A DNA stretch of 64,000 nucleotides. It comes from Prosopocoilus inquinatus. Its lineage: Eukaryota; Arthropoda; Insecta; Coleoptera; Lucanidae. Shown here one piece after another: positions 25,061 through 37,999 of this stretch; the stretch's first letter is position 1; every line of letters begins with the position of its first letter. The notes under the pieces were generated by a model. It saw only the letters and a program-made list of their open reading frames with translations, was not told the DNA's origin and ran no database searches. Made by a program: the position numbers and the translations under genes. The stretch covers positions 62,001 to 126,000 of the forward strand of contig JAYKNF010000054.1 of NCBI GenBank assembly GCA_036172665.1. Direction: 5' to 3'.

Positions 25061-25824
25061 GCAGAAGCTGGAAATAGTTTTAAACGAAACAACACGCATT
25101 AGCGTTGTTCCTGTGATGTATCTAATCGATCCTTACTCATCTATCATGTTATTTGACGTTTGGATGGACTCCAGTAAGTCTGATGTGAGATACAAAGTTT
25201 TTGGACGCAGCAGGAGCTGGAAATAGTTTTAAACGAAACAACACGTATTAGCGTTGTTCCTGTGCTGTATCTAATCGATCCTTACTTATCTATCATGTTA
25301 TTTGACGTTTCGATGCACTCCAGTAACTCTGATGTGAGATACGACGTTTTCGGACGCAGCAGAAGCTGGAAATAGTTTTGAACGAAACAACACGTATTCG
25401 TCTTGTTCCTGTGATGTATCTAATCGATCCTTACTTATCTATCATGTTATTTGACGTTTGGATGGACACCAGTAACTCTGATGTGAGATACGAAGTTCTC
25501 GGACGCAGCTGAAGCTGGAAATAGTTTTAAAGGAAACAACACGTATTAGCGTCGTTCCTGTGCTATATCTAATCGATACTTACTCTTCTATCATGTTATT
25601 TGACGTTTGGATGACCTCCAGTAACTCTGATGTGAGATACGAAATTATCGGACGCAGCAGAAGCTGGAAATAGTTTTAAATGAAACAACACGCATTAGCG
25701 TTGTTCCTGAGCTGTATCTAATCGATCCTTACTCATTTATCATGTTATTTGGCGTTTCGATGGACTCCAGTAGCTCTGATGTGAGATACGACGTTTTCGG
25801 ACGCAGCAGAAGCTGGAAATAGTT

Positions 25825-25850
25825 AATCTATTAAATTAATTAATAATCTA
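25825..25850. other. 26-bp AT-rich filler in truncated monomer, copy 1
   Basis: After GAAATAGTT the monomer loses about 72 bases, replaced by 26 bases that are almost pure A/T: AATCTA, then TTAAATTAATTAAT, then AATCTA again. Normal sequence resumes at TTTGGCG. The resulting unit is 103 bp (anchors 25,812 and 25,915). This is the least monomer-like sequence in the window. The flanking AATCTA pair resembles the monomer's own TATCTA, so a templated end-joining insertion is a reasonable inference. Confidence 0.8.
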
Positions 25851-25914
25851 TTTGGCGTTTCGATGGACTCCAGTAACTTTGATGTGAGATACGAAGTTCT
25901 CGGACGCAGCTGAA

Positions 25915-26000
25915 GCTGGAAATAGTTTTTATGTTATTTGACGTTTCGATGCACTCCAGTAACTCTGATGTGAGATACGACGTTTTCGGACGCAGCAGAA
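25915..26000 (+). repeat. 86-bp truncated monomer, copy 1
   Basis: Anchors at 25,915 and 26,001 are 86 apart. After GAAATAG the sequence passes through five T directly into ATGTTATTTG, skipping about 63 bases that include the dyad. Together with the preceding 103-bp unit this shifts the array by 40 bases, which explains every +40 and +80 offset measured across the region. Confidence 0.85.
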
Positions 26001-26476
26001 GCTGGAAATAGTTTTGAACGAAACAACACGTATTCGTCTTGTTCCTGTGATGTATCTAATCGATCCTTACTTATCTATCATGTTATTTGACGTTTGGATG
26101 GACACCAGTAACTCTGATGTGAGATACGAAGTTCTCGGACGCAGCTGAAGCTGGAAATAGTTTTAAAGGAAACAACACGTATTAGCGTCGTTCCTGTGCT
26201 ATATCTAATCGATACTTACTCATCTATCATGTTATTTGACGTTTGGATGACCTCCAGTAACTCTGATGTGAGATACGAAATTATCGGACGCAGCAGAAGC
26301 TGGAAATAGTTTTAAATGAAACAACACGCATTAGCGTTGTTCCTGAGCTGTATCTAATCGATCCTTACTCATTTATCATGTTATTTGGCGTTTCGATGGA
26401 CTCCAGTAGCTCTGATGTGAGATACGACGTTTTCGGACGCAGCAGAAGCTGGAAATAGTTTTAAACGAAACAACAC

Positions 26477-27781
26477 GCATTAGCGTTGTTCCTGTGATGT
26501 ATCTAATCGATCCTTACTCATCTATCATATTATTTGACGTTTGGATGACCTCCAGTAACTCTGATGTGAGATACGAAATTATCGGACGCAGCAGAAGCTG
26601 GAAATAGTTTTAAATGAAACAACACGCATTAGCGTTGTTCCTGTGATGTATCTAATCGATCCTTACTCATCTATCATGTTATTTGACGTTTCGATGGACT
26701 GTAGTAACTCTGATGTGAGATACGAAGTTTTTGGACGCAGCAGGACCTATAAATAGTTTTAATCGAAACAACACGTATTAGCGTTGTTCCTGCGCTGTAT
26801 CTAATCGATCCTTACTTATCTATCATGTTATTTGGCGTTTCGATGGACTCCAGTAGCTCTGATGTGAGATACGACGTTTTCGGACGCAGCAGAAGCTGGA
26901 AATAGTTTTAAACGAAACAACACGCATTAGCGTTGTTCCTGTGATGTATCTAATCGATCCTTACTCATCTAACATGTTATTTGGCGTTTCGATGGACTCC
27001 AGTAACTTTGATGTGAGATACGAAGTTTTTGGACGCAGCAGGAGCTGGAAATAGTTTTAAACGAAACAACACGTATTAGCGTTGTTCCTGTGATGTATCT
27101 AATCGATCCTTACTCATCTATCATGTTATTTGACGTTTGGATGGGCTCCAGTAACTCTGAAGTGAGATACGAAGTTCTCGGACGCAGCTGAAGCTGGAAA
27201 TAGTTTTAAAGGAAACAACACGTATTAGCGTTGTTCCTGTGATGTATCTAATCGATCCTTACTCATCTATCATGTTATTTGGCGTTTCGATGGACTCCAG
27301 TAGCTCTGATGTGAGATACGACGTTTTCGGACGCAGCAGAAGCTGGAAATAGTTTTAAACGAAACAACACGCATTAGCGTTGTTCCTGTGATGTATCTAA
27401 TCGATACTTACTCATCTATCATGTTATTTGGCGTTTCGATGGACTCCAGTAACTCTAATATGAGAAACGAAATTTTCGGACGCAGCAGAAGCTGGAAATA
27501 GTTTTATACGAAACAACACGCATTAGCGTTGTTCCTGTGATGTATCTAATCGATCCTTACTCATCTATCATGTTATTTGACGTTTGGATGGACTCCAGTA
27601 AGTCTGATGTGAGATACAAAGTTTTTGGACGCAGCAGGAGCTAGAAATAGTTTTAAACGAAACAACACGTATTAGCGTTGTTCCTGTGCTGTATCTAATC
27701 GATCCTTACTCATCTATCATCTTATTTGGCGTTTCGATGGACTCCAGTAGCTCTGATGTGAGATACGACGTTTTCGGACGC
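26477..27781 (+). repeat. Mosaic segment between the two junction blocks
   Basis: The left part matches about 20.9-21.3 kb: the GACCTATAAATAG variant at 26,744 and 21,191 is 5,553 apart, as is GTCGTTCC at 26,187 and 20,634 in the adjacent block. The right part (26,894-27,484) is the partner of 24,470-25,060. It ends with monomers carrying a CATCTTATTTGG variant not present in the left copy. Confidence 0.6.
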
Positions 27782-29199
27782 AGCAGAAGCTGGAAATAGT
27801 TTTAAACGAAACAACACGCATTAGCGTTGTTCCTGTGATGTATCTAATCGATCCTTACTCATCTATCATGTTATTTGACGTTTGGATGGACTCCAGTAAG
27901 TCTGATGTGAGATACAAAGTTTTTGGACGCAGCAGGAGCTGGAAATAGTTTTAAACGAAACAACACGTATTAGCGTTGTTCCTGTGCTGTATCTAATCGA
28001 TCCTTACTTATCTATCATGTTATTTGACGTTTCGATGCACTCCAGTAACTCTGATGTGAGATACGACGTTTTCGGACGCAGCAGAAGCTGGAAATAGTTT
28101 TGAACGAAACAACACGTATTCGTCTTGTTCCTGTGATGTATCTAATCGATCCTTACTTATCTATCATGTTATTTGACGTTTGGATGGACACCAGTAACTC
28201 TGATGTGAGATACGAAGTTCTCGGACGCAGCTGAAGCTGGAAATAGTTTTAAAGGAAACAACACGTATTAGCGTCGTTCCTGTGCTATATCTAATCGATA
28301 CTTACTCATCTATCATGTTATTTGACGTTTGGATGACCTCCAGTAACTCTGATGTGAGATACGAAATTATCGGACGCAGCAGAAGCTGGAAATAGTTTTA
28401 AATGAAACAACACGCATTAGCGTTGTTCCTGAGCTGTATCTAATCGATCCTTACTCATTTATCATGTTATTTGGCGTTTCGATGGACTCCAGTAGCTCTG
28501 ATGTGAGATACGACGTTTTCGGACGCAGCAGAAGCTGGAAATAGTTAATCTATTAAATTAATTAATAATCTATTTGGCGTTTCGATGGACTCCAGTAACT
28601 TTGATGTGAGATACGAAGTTCTCGGACGCAGCTGAAGCTGGAAATAGTTTTTATGTTATTTGACGTTTCGATGCACTCCAGTAACTCTGATGTGAGATAC
28701 GACGTTTTCGGACGCAGCAGAAGCTGGAAATAGTTTTGAACGAAACAACACGTATTCGTCTTGTTCCTGTGATGTATCTAATCGATCCTTACTTATCTAT
28801 CATGTTATTTGACGTTTGGATGGACACCAGTAACTCTGATGTGAGATACGAAGTTCTCGGACGCAGCTGAAGCTGGAAATAGTTTTAAAGGAAACAACAC
28901 GTATTAGCGTCGTTCCTGTGCTATATCTAATCGATACTTACTCATCTATCATGTTATTTGACGTTTGGATGACCTCCAGTAACTCTGATGTGAGATACGA
29001 AATTATCGGACGCAGCAGAAGCTGGAAATAGTTTTAAATGAAACAACACGCATTAGCGTTGTTCCTGAGCTGTATCTAATCGATCCTTACTCATTTATCA
29101 TGTTATTTGGCGTTTCGATGGACTCCAGTAGCTCTGATGTGAGATACGACGTTTTCGGACGCAGCAGAAGCTGGAAATAGTTTTAAACGAAACAACACG
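27782..29199 (+). repeat. 1.4-kb block with AT-rich junction, right copy
   Basis: This is a copy of 25,060-26,477 at offset 2,722. It includes the same 26-bp AT-rich filler and the same 103-bp and 86-bp truncated monomers. The copies diverge after about 29,199, where a GTTTCTG variant begins (29,210). Confidence 0.75.
28547..28572. other. 26-bp AT-rich filler in truncated monomer, copy 2
   Basis: This is the same AT-rich filler as at 25,825, in the same truncated-monomer setting, 2,722 bases on, with no difference seen by eye. Because the junction is shared exactly, the break happened once and was then duplicated. Confidence 0.8.
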
Positions 29200-30710
29200 C
29201 ATTAGCGTTGTTTCTGTGATGTATCTAATCGATCCTTACTCATCTATCATGTTATTTGGCGTTTCGATGGACTCCAGTAGCTCTGATGTGAGATACGACG
29301 TTTTCGGACGCAGCAGAAGCTGGAAATAGTTTTAAATGAAACAACACGCATTAGCGTTGTTCCTGTGATGTATCTAAACGATCCTTACTTATCTAACATG
29401 TTATTTGACGTTTGGATGGACTCCAGTAAGTCTGATATGAGATACAAAGTTTTTGGACGCAGCAGGAGCTAGAAATAGTTTTAATCGAAACAACACGTAT
29501 TAGCGTTGTTCCTGTGCTGTATCTAATCGATCCTTACTTATCTATCATGTTATTTGACGTTTCGATGCACTCCAGTAACTCTGATGTGAGATACGAAGTT
29601 TTCGGACGCAGCAGAAGCTGGAAATAGTTTTAAACGAAACAACACGTATTAGCGTTGTTCCTGTGATGTATCTATTCGATCCTTACTCATCTATCATGTT
29701 AATTGACGTTTGGATGGACTCCAGTAACTCTGATGTGAGATACAAAGTTTTTGAACGCAGCAGAAGCTGGAAATAGTTTTGAACGAAACAACACGTATTA
29801 GCGTTGTTCCTGCGATGTATCTAATCGATCCTTACTTAGCTACTATGTTATTTGACGTTTCGATGGACTCCAGTAACTATAATGTGAGATACGAAATTTT
29901 CGGACGCAGCAGCAGCTGGAAATAGTTTTAAACGAAACAACACATATTAGCGTTGTTCCTGTGATGTAACTAATCGATCCTTACTCATCTATCATGTTAT
30001 TTGACGTTTGGACGGACTCCAGTAACTCTGATGAGAGATACGACGTTTTCGGACGCAGCAGAAGCTGGAAATAGTTTTAAACGAAACAACACGCATTAGC
30101 GTTGTTCCTGTGATGTATCTAATCGATCCTTACTCATCTAACATGTTATTTGGCGTTTCGATGGACTCCAGTAACTTTGATGTGAGATACGAAGTTCTCG
30201 GACGCAGCTGAAGCTGGAAATAGTTTTGAACGAAACAACACGTATTAGCGTTGTTCCTGTGATGTATCTAAACGATCCTTATTTATCTAACATGTTATTT
30301 GAAGTTTGGATGGACTCCAGTAAGTCTGATGTGAGATACAAAGTTTTTGGACGCAGCAGGAGCTGGAAATAGTTTTAAACGAAACAACACGTATTAGCGT
30401 TGTTCCTGTGATGTATCTAATCGATCCTTACTTATCTAACATGTTATTTGTTGTTTGGATGGACTCCAGTAACTTTGATGTGAGATACGACGTTTTCGGA
30501 CGCAGCAGATGCTGGAAATAGTTTTAAACGAAACAACACGTATTAGCGTTGTTCCTGTTATGTATCTAATCGATCCTTACTCATCTATCATGTTATTTGA
30601 CGTTTGAATGGACTCCAGTAACTCTGATGTGAGATACAAAGTTCTCGGACGCAGCAGAAGCTGGAAATAGTTTTGAACGAAACAACACGTATTCGTCTTG
30701 TTCCTGTGAT
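29200..30710 (+). repeat. Ten-monomer stretch matching 36.65-38.0 kb
   Basis: GTTTCTG at 29,210 recurs at 36,660, 7,450 bases on (50 monomers), followed by the same series of variants (AATTGACG, TAGCTACTAT, GATGAGAGATAC, TTATTTGAAG, TTGTTG). It also matches 23.2-24.2 kb. Confidence 0.65.
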
Positions 30711-33700
30711 GTATCTAATCGATCCTTACTTATCTATCATGTTATTTGAAGTTTGGATGGACACCAGTAACTCTGATTTGAGATACGAAATTATCGGACG
30801 CAGCAGAAGCTGGAAATAGTTTTAAATGAAACAACACGCATTAGCGTTGTTCCTGTGATGTATCTAATCGATCCTTACTCATCTATCATGTTATTTGACG
30901 TTTGGAAGGACTCCAGTAACTCTGAAGTGAGATACGAAGTTCTCGGACGCAGCTGAAGCTTGAAATAGTTTTAAACGAAATAACACGCATTAGCGTTGTT
31001 CCTGTGATGTATCTAATCGATCCTTACTCATCTATCATATTATTTGACGTTTGGATGACCTCCAGTAACTCTGATGTGAGATACGAAATTATCGGACGCA
31101 GCAGAAGCTGGAAATAGTTTTAAATGAAACAACACGCATTAGCGTTGTTAGTGTGATGTATCTAATCGATCCTTACTTATCTATCATGTTATTTGACGTT
31201 TCGATGGACTCTAGTAACTCTGATGTGAGATACGAAGTTTTTGGACGCAGCAGGAGCTAGAAATAGTTTTAATCGAAACAACACGTATTAGCGTTGTTCC
31301 TGTGCTGTATCTAATCGATCCTTACTTATCTATCATGTTATTTGGCGTTTCGATGGACTCCAGTAACTCTGATGTGAGATACGACGTTCTCGGACGCAGC
31401 TGAAGCTGGAAATAGTTTTAAATGAAACAACACGTATTATCGTTGTTCCTGTGATGTATCTAATCGATCCTTACTCATCTATCATGTTATTTGGCGTTTC
31501 GATGGACTCCAGTAGCTCTGATGTCAGATACGACGTTTTCGGACGCAGCAGAATTTGGAAATAGTTTTAAATGAAACAACACGCATTAGCGTTGTTCCTG
31601 TGATGTATCTAAACGATCCTTACATATCTATCATGTTATTTGACGTTTCGATGCACTCCAGTAACTCTGATGTGAGATACGAAGTTCTCGGACGCAGCAG
31701 AAGCTGGAAATAGTTTTAAACGAAACAACACGTATTAGCGTTGTTCCTGTGATGTATCTATTCGATCCTTACTCATCTATCATGTTATTTGACGTTTGGA
31801 TGGACTCCAGTAACTATGATGTGAGATACAAAGTTTTTGAACGCAGCAGAAGCTGGAAATAGTTTTAAACGAAACAACACGTATTAGCGTTGTTCCTGTG
31901 CTGTATCTAATCGATCCTTACTCATCTAACATGTTATTTGGCGTTTCGATGGACTCCAGTAACTTTGATGTGAGATACGAAGTTCTCGGACGCAGCTGAA
32001 GCTGGAAATAGTTTTGAACGAAACAACACGTATTAGCGTTGTTCCTGTGATGTATCTAATGGATCCTTACTTAGCTACTATGTTATTTGACGTTTCGATG
32101 GACTCCAGTAACTATAATGTGAGATACGAAATTTTCGGACGCAGCAGCAGCTGGAAATAGTTTTAAACGAAACAACACATATTAGCGTTGTTCCTGTGAT
32201 GTAACTAATCGATCCTTACTCATCTATCATGTTATTTGACGTTTGGACGGACTCCAGTAACTCTGATGAGAGATACGACGTTTTCGGACGCAGCAGAAGC
32301 TGGAAATAGTTTTAAACGAAACAACACGCATTAGCGTTGTTCCTGTGATGTATCTAATCGATCCTTACTCATCTAACATGTTATTTGGCGTTTCGATGGA
32401 CTCCAGTAACTTTGATGTGAGATACGAAGTTCTCGGACGCAGCTGAAGCTGGAAATAGTTTTGAACGAAACAACACGTATTAGCGTTGTTCCTGTGATGT
32501 ATCTAAACGATCCTTATTTATCTAACATGTTACTTGAAGTTTGGATGGACTCCAGTAAGTCTGATGTGAGATACAAAGTTTTTGGACGCAGCAGGAGCTG
32601 GAAATAGTTTTAAACGAAACAACACGTATTAGCGTTGTTCCTGTGCTGTATCTAATCGATCCTTACTCATCTATCATGTTATTTAGCGTTTCGATGGACT
32701 CCAGTAGCTCTGATGTGAGATACGACGTTTTCGGACGCAGCAGAAGCTGGAAATAGTTTTAAACGAAACAACACGCATTAGCGTTGTTCCTGTGATGTAT
32801 CTAATCGATCCTTACTCATCTAACATGTTATTTGGCGTTTCGATGGACTCCAGTAACTTTGATGTGAGATACGAAGTTTTTGGACGCAGCAGGAGCTGGA
32901 AATAGTTTTAAACGAAACAACACGTATCAGCGTTGTTCCTGTGATGTATCTAATCGATCCTTACTCATCTATCATGTTATTTGACGTTTGGATGGGCTCC
33001 AGTAACTCTGAAGTGAGATACGAAGTTCTCGGACGCAGCTGAAGCTGGAAATAGTTTTAAAGGAAACAACACGTATTAGCGTTGTTCCTGTGATGTATCT
33101 AATCGATCCTTACTCATCTATCATGTTATTTGGCGTTTCGATGGACTCCAGTAGCTCTGATGTGAGATACGACGTTTTCGGACGCAGCAGAAGCTGGAAA
33201 TAGTTTTAAACGAAACAACACGCATTAGCGTTGTTCCTGTGATGTATCTAATCGATACTTACTCATCTATCATGTTATTTGGCGTTTCGATGGACTCCAG
33301 TAACTCTAATATGAGAAACGAAATTTTCGGACGCAGCAGAAGCTGGAAATAGTTTTAAACGAAACAACACGCATTAGCGTTGTTCCTGTGATGTATCTAA
33401 TCGATCCTTACTCATCTATCATGTTATTTGACGTTTGGATGGACTCCAGTAAGTCTGATGTGAGATACAAAGTTTTTGGACGCAGCAGCAGCTAGAAATA
33501 GTTTTAAACGAAACAACACGTATTAGCGTTGTTCCTGTGCTGTATCTAATCGATCCTTACTCATCTATCATCTTATTTGGCGTTTCGATGGACTCCAGTA
33601 GCTCTGATGTGAGATACGACGTTTTCGGACGCAGCAGAAGCTGGAAATAGTTTTAAACGAAACAACACGCATTAGCGTTGTTCCTGTGATGTATCTAATC

Positions 33701-35080
33701 GATCCTTACTCATCTATCATGTTATTTGACGTTTGGATGGACTCCAGTAAGTCTGATGTGAGATACAAAGTTTTTGGACGCAGCAGGAGCTGGAAATAGT
33801 TTTAAACGAAACAACACGTATTAGCGTTGTTCCTGTGCTGTATCTAATCGATCCTTACTTATCTATCATGTTATTTGACGTTTCGATGCACTCCAGTAAC
33901 TCTGATGTGAGATACGACGTTTTCGGACGCAGCAGAAGCTGGAAATAGTTTTAAACGAAACAACACGTATTAGCGTTGTTCCTGGGATGTATCTAATCGA
34001 TCCTTACTCATCTATCATGTTATTTGACGTTTGGATGGACTCCAGTAACTCTGATGTGAGATACAAAGTTTTTGGACGCAGCAGAAGCTGGAAATAGTTT
34101 AGAACGAAAAAACACGTATTAGCGTTGTTCCTGTGATGTATCTAATCGATCCTTACTTAGCTACTATGTTATTTGACGTTTCGATGGACTCCAGTAACTA
34201 TAATGTGAGATACGAAATTTTCGGACGCAGCAGCAGCTGGAAATAGTTTTAAACGAAACAACACATATTAGCGTTGTTCCTGTGATGTAACTAATCGATC
34301 CTTACTCATCTATCATGTTATTTGACGTTTCGATGGACTCTAGTAACTCTGATTTGAGATACGAAGTTTTTGGACGCAGCAGGAGCTGGAAATAGTTTTA
34401 AACGAAACAACACGTATTAGCGTTGTTCCTGTGATGTATCTAATCGATCCTTACTCATCTATCATGTTATTTGACGTTTGGATGGACTCCAGTATCTCTG
34501 ATGTGAGATACGAAATTTTCGGACGCAGCAGAAGCTGGAAATAGTTTTAAACGAAACAACACGCATTAGCGTTGTTCCTGTGATGTATCTAAACAATCCT
34601 TACTTATCTAACATGTTATTTGACGTTTGGATGGACTACAGTAAGTCTGATGTGAGATACAAAGTTTTTGGACGCAACAGGAGCTGGAAATAGTTTTAAA
34701 CGAAACAACACGTATTAGCGTTGTTCCTGAGCTGTATCTAATCGATCCTTACTCATTTATCATGTTATTTGGCGTTTCGATGGACTCCAGTAGCTCTGAT
34801 GTGAGATACGACGTTTTCGGACGCAGCAGAAGCTGGAAATAGTTTTGAACGAAACAACACGTATTCGTCTTGTTCCTGTGATGTATCTAATCGATCCTTA
34901 CTTATCTATCATGTTATTTGACGTTTGGATGGACACCAGTAACTCTGATGTGAGATACGAAGTTCTCGGACGCAGCTGAAGCTGGAAATAGTTTTAAAGG
35001 AAACAACACGTATTAGCGTCGTTCCTGTGCTATATCTAATCGATACTTACTCATCTATCATGTTATTTGACGTTTCGATG
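30710..35080 (+). repeat. 4.37-kb block, left copy (offset 7,301 bp)
   Basis: GAATTTGG at 31,551, AATATGAG at 33,308 and CCTGGGATG at 33,981 recur at 38,852, 40,609 and 41,282, each exactly 7,301 (49 monomers) away. Boundaries are set where variants stop matching, near 30,710 and 35,080. About 2.9 kb of other monomers separate the copies. Confidence 0.75.
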
Positions 35081-35744
35081 GACTCCAGTAGCTCTGATGT
35101 GAGATACGACGTTTTCGGACGCAGCAGAAGCTGGAAATAGTTTTAAACGAAACAACACGCATTAGCGTTGTTCCTGTGATGTATCTAATCGATCCTTACT
35201 CATCTATCATATTATTTGACGTTTGGATGACCTCCAGTAACTCTGATGTGAGATACGAAATTATCGGACGCAGCAGAAGCTGGAAATAGTTTTAAATGAA
35301 ACAACACGCATTAGCGTTGTTCCTGTGACGTATCTAATCGATCCTTACTCATCTATCATGTTATTTGACGTTTCGATGGACTCTAGTAACTCTGATGTGA
35401 GATAGGAAGTTTTTGGACGCAGCAGGACCTATAAATAGTTTTAATCGAAACAACACGTATTAGCGTTGTTCCTGTGCTGTATCTAATCGATCCTTACTTA
35501 TCTATCATGTTATTTGGCGTTTCGATGGACTCCAGTAGCTCTGATGTGAGATACGACGTTTTCGGACGCAGCAGAAGCTGGAAATAGTTTTAAATGAAAC
35601 AACACGCATTAGCGTTGTTCCTGTGATGTATCTAAACGATCCTTACTTATCTAACATGTTATTTGACGTTTGGATGGACTCCAGTAAGTCTGATATGAGA
35701 TACAAAGTTTTTGGACGCAGCAAGAGCTAGAAATAGTTTTAATC
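35081..35744 (+). repeat. Satellite stretch with GACCTATAAATAG variant
   Basis: The variant at 35,426 matches 26,744 at a distance of 58 monomers plus 40 bases. The stretch consists of ordinary monomers with no gene-like content. Confidence 0.6.
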
Positions 35745-36872
35745 GAAACAACACGTATTCGTCTTGTTCCTGTGATGTATCTAATCGATCCTTACTCATC
35801 TATCATATTATTTGACGTTTGGATGACCTCCAGTAACTCTGATGTGAGATACGAAATTATCGGACGCAGCAGAAGCTGGAAATAGTTTTAAATGAAACAA
35901 CACGCATTAGCGTTGTTCCTGTGCTGTATCTAATCGATCCTTACTTATCTATCATGTTATTTGGCGTTTCGATGGACTCCAGTAACTCTGATGTGAGATA
36001 AGACGTTCTCGGACGCAGCTGAAGCTGGAAATAGTTTTAAATGAAACAACACGTATTAGCGTTGTTTCTGTGATGTATCTAATCGATCCTTACTCATCTA
36101 TCATGTTATTTGGCGTTTCGATGGACTCCAGTAGCTCTGATGTGAGATACGACGTTTTCGGACGCAGCAGAAGCTGGAAATAGTTTTAAATGAAACAACA
36201 CGCATTAGCGTTGTTCCTGTGATGTATCTAAACGATCCTTACTTATCTAACATGTTATTTGACGTTTGGATGGACTCCAGTAACTCTGATGTGAGATACA
36301 AAGTTCTCGGACGCAGCAGAAGCTGGAAATAGTTTTGAACGAAACAACACGTATTCGTCTTGTTCCTGTGATGTATCTAATCGATCCTTACTCATCTATC
36401 ATATTATTTGACGTTTGGATGACCTCCAGTAACTCTGATGTGAGATACGAAATTATCGGACGCAGCAGAAGCTGGAAATAGTTTTAAATGAAACAACACG
36501 CATTAGCGTTGTTCCTGTGCTGTATCTAATCGATCCTTACTTATCTATCATGTTATTTGGCGTTTCGATGGACTCCAGTAACTCTGATGTGAGATACGAC
36601 GTTCTCGGACGCAGCTGAAGCTGGAAATAGTTTTAAATGAAACAACACGTATTAGCGTTGTTTCTGTGATGTATCTAATCGATCCTTACTCATCTATCAT
36701 GTTATTTGGCGTTTCGATGGACTCCAGTAGCTCTGATGTGAGATACGACGTTTTCGGACGCAGCAGAAGCTGGAAATAGTTTTAAATGAAACAACACGCA
36801 TTAGCGTTGTTCCTGTGATGTATCTAAACGATCCTTACTTATCTAACATGTTATTTGACGTTTGGATGGACT
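35745..36872 (+). repeat. 4-monomer tandem duplication (596 bp)
   Basis: GTTTCTG at 36,064 recurs at 36,660, exactly 596 bases on. The preceding TCGTCTTG variant and the following GTAGCTCTG unit repeat in the same order. The match starts near 35,745 and ends near 36,276 in the left copy, so about 3.6 monomers are duplicated. Confidence 0.75.
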
Positions 36873-37999
36873 CCAGTAAGTCTGATATGAGATACAAAGT
36901 TTTTGGACGCAGCAGGAGCTAGAAATAGTTTTAATCGAAACAACACGTATTAGCGTTGTTCCTGTGCTGTATCTAATCGATCCTTACTTATCTATCATGT
37001 TATTTGACGTTTCGATGCACTCCAGTAACTCTGATGTGAGATACGAAGTTTTCGGACGCAGCAGAAGCTGGAAATAGTTTTAAACGAAACAACACGTATT
37101 AGCGTTGTTCCTGTGATGTATCTATTCGATCCTTACTCATCTATCATGTTAATTGACGTTTGGATGGACTCCAGTAACTCTGATGTGAGATACAAAGTTT
37201 TTGAACGCAGCAGAAGCTGGAAATAGTTTTGAACGAAACAACACGTATTAGCGTTGTTCCTGCGATGTATCTAATCGATCCTTACTTAGCTACTATGTTA
37301 TTTGACGTTTCGATGGACTCCAGTAACTATAATGTGAGATACGAAATTTTCGGACGCAGCAGCAGCTGGAAATAGTTTTAAACGAAACAACACATATTAG
37401 CGTTGTTCCTGTGATGTAACTAATCGATCCTTACTCATCTATCATGTTATTTGACGTTTGGACGGACTCCAGTAACTCTGATGAGAGATACGACGTTTTC
37501 GGACGCAGCAGAAGCTGGAAATAGTTTTAAACGAAACAACACGCATTAGCGTTGTTCCTGTGATGTATCTAATCGATCCTTACTCATCTAACATGTTATT
37601 TGGCGTTTCGATGGACTCCAGTAACTTTGATGTGAGATACGAAGTTCTCGGACGCAGCTGAAGCTGGAAATAGTTTTGAACGAAACAACACGTATTAGCG
37701 TTGTTCCTGTGATGTATCTAAACGATCCTTATTTATCTAACATGTTATTTGAAGTTTGGATGGACTCCAGTAAGTCTGATGTGAGATACAAAGTTTTTGG
37801 ACGCAGCAGGAGCTGGAAATAGTTTTAAACGAAACAACACGTATTAGCGTTGTTCCTGTGATGTATCTAATCGATCCTTACTTATCTAACATGTTATTTG
37901 TTGTTTGGATGGACTCCAGTAACTTTGATGTGAGATACGACGTTTTCGGACGCAGCAGATGCTGGAAATAGTTTTAAACGAAACAACACGTATTAGCGT
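36873..37999 (+). repeat. Satellite stretch matching 29.4-30.5 kb
   Basis: This continues the 7,450-bp offset match (AATTGACG near 37,151, TAGCTACTAT, TTATTTGAAG, TTGTTG). It contains only ordinary 149-bp monomers. Confidence 0.6.

Larger units (their letters stand above)
25060..26477 (+). repeat. 1.4-kb block with AT-rich junction, left copy (offset 2,722 bp)
   Basis: The right copy is about 27,782-29,199. GTCGTTCC at 25,551 and 26,187 recurs at 28,273 and 28,909, and the AT-rich junction at 25,821 recurs at 28,543; all are exactly 2,722 apart. The offset is 18 monomers plus 40 bases, because each copy carries one pair of truncated monomers. Confidence 0.75.

Noticed and set aside
25825..25850. 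Replication origin or transposon terminus at the AT-rich insert
   Set aside because: It is only 26 bp, with no terminal inverted repeat or target-site duplication visible, and it occurs only twice as a duplicated scar. Break repair is the simpler reading.
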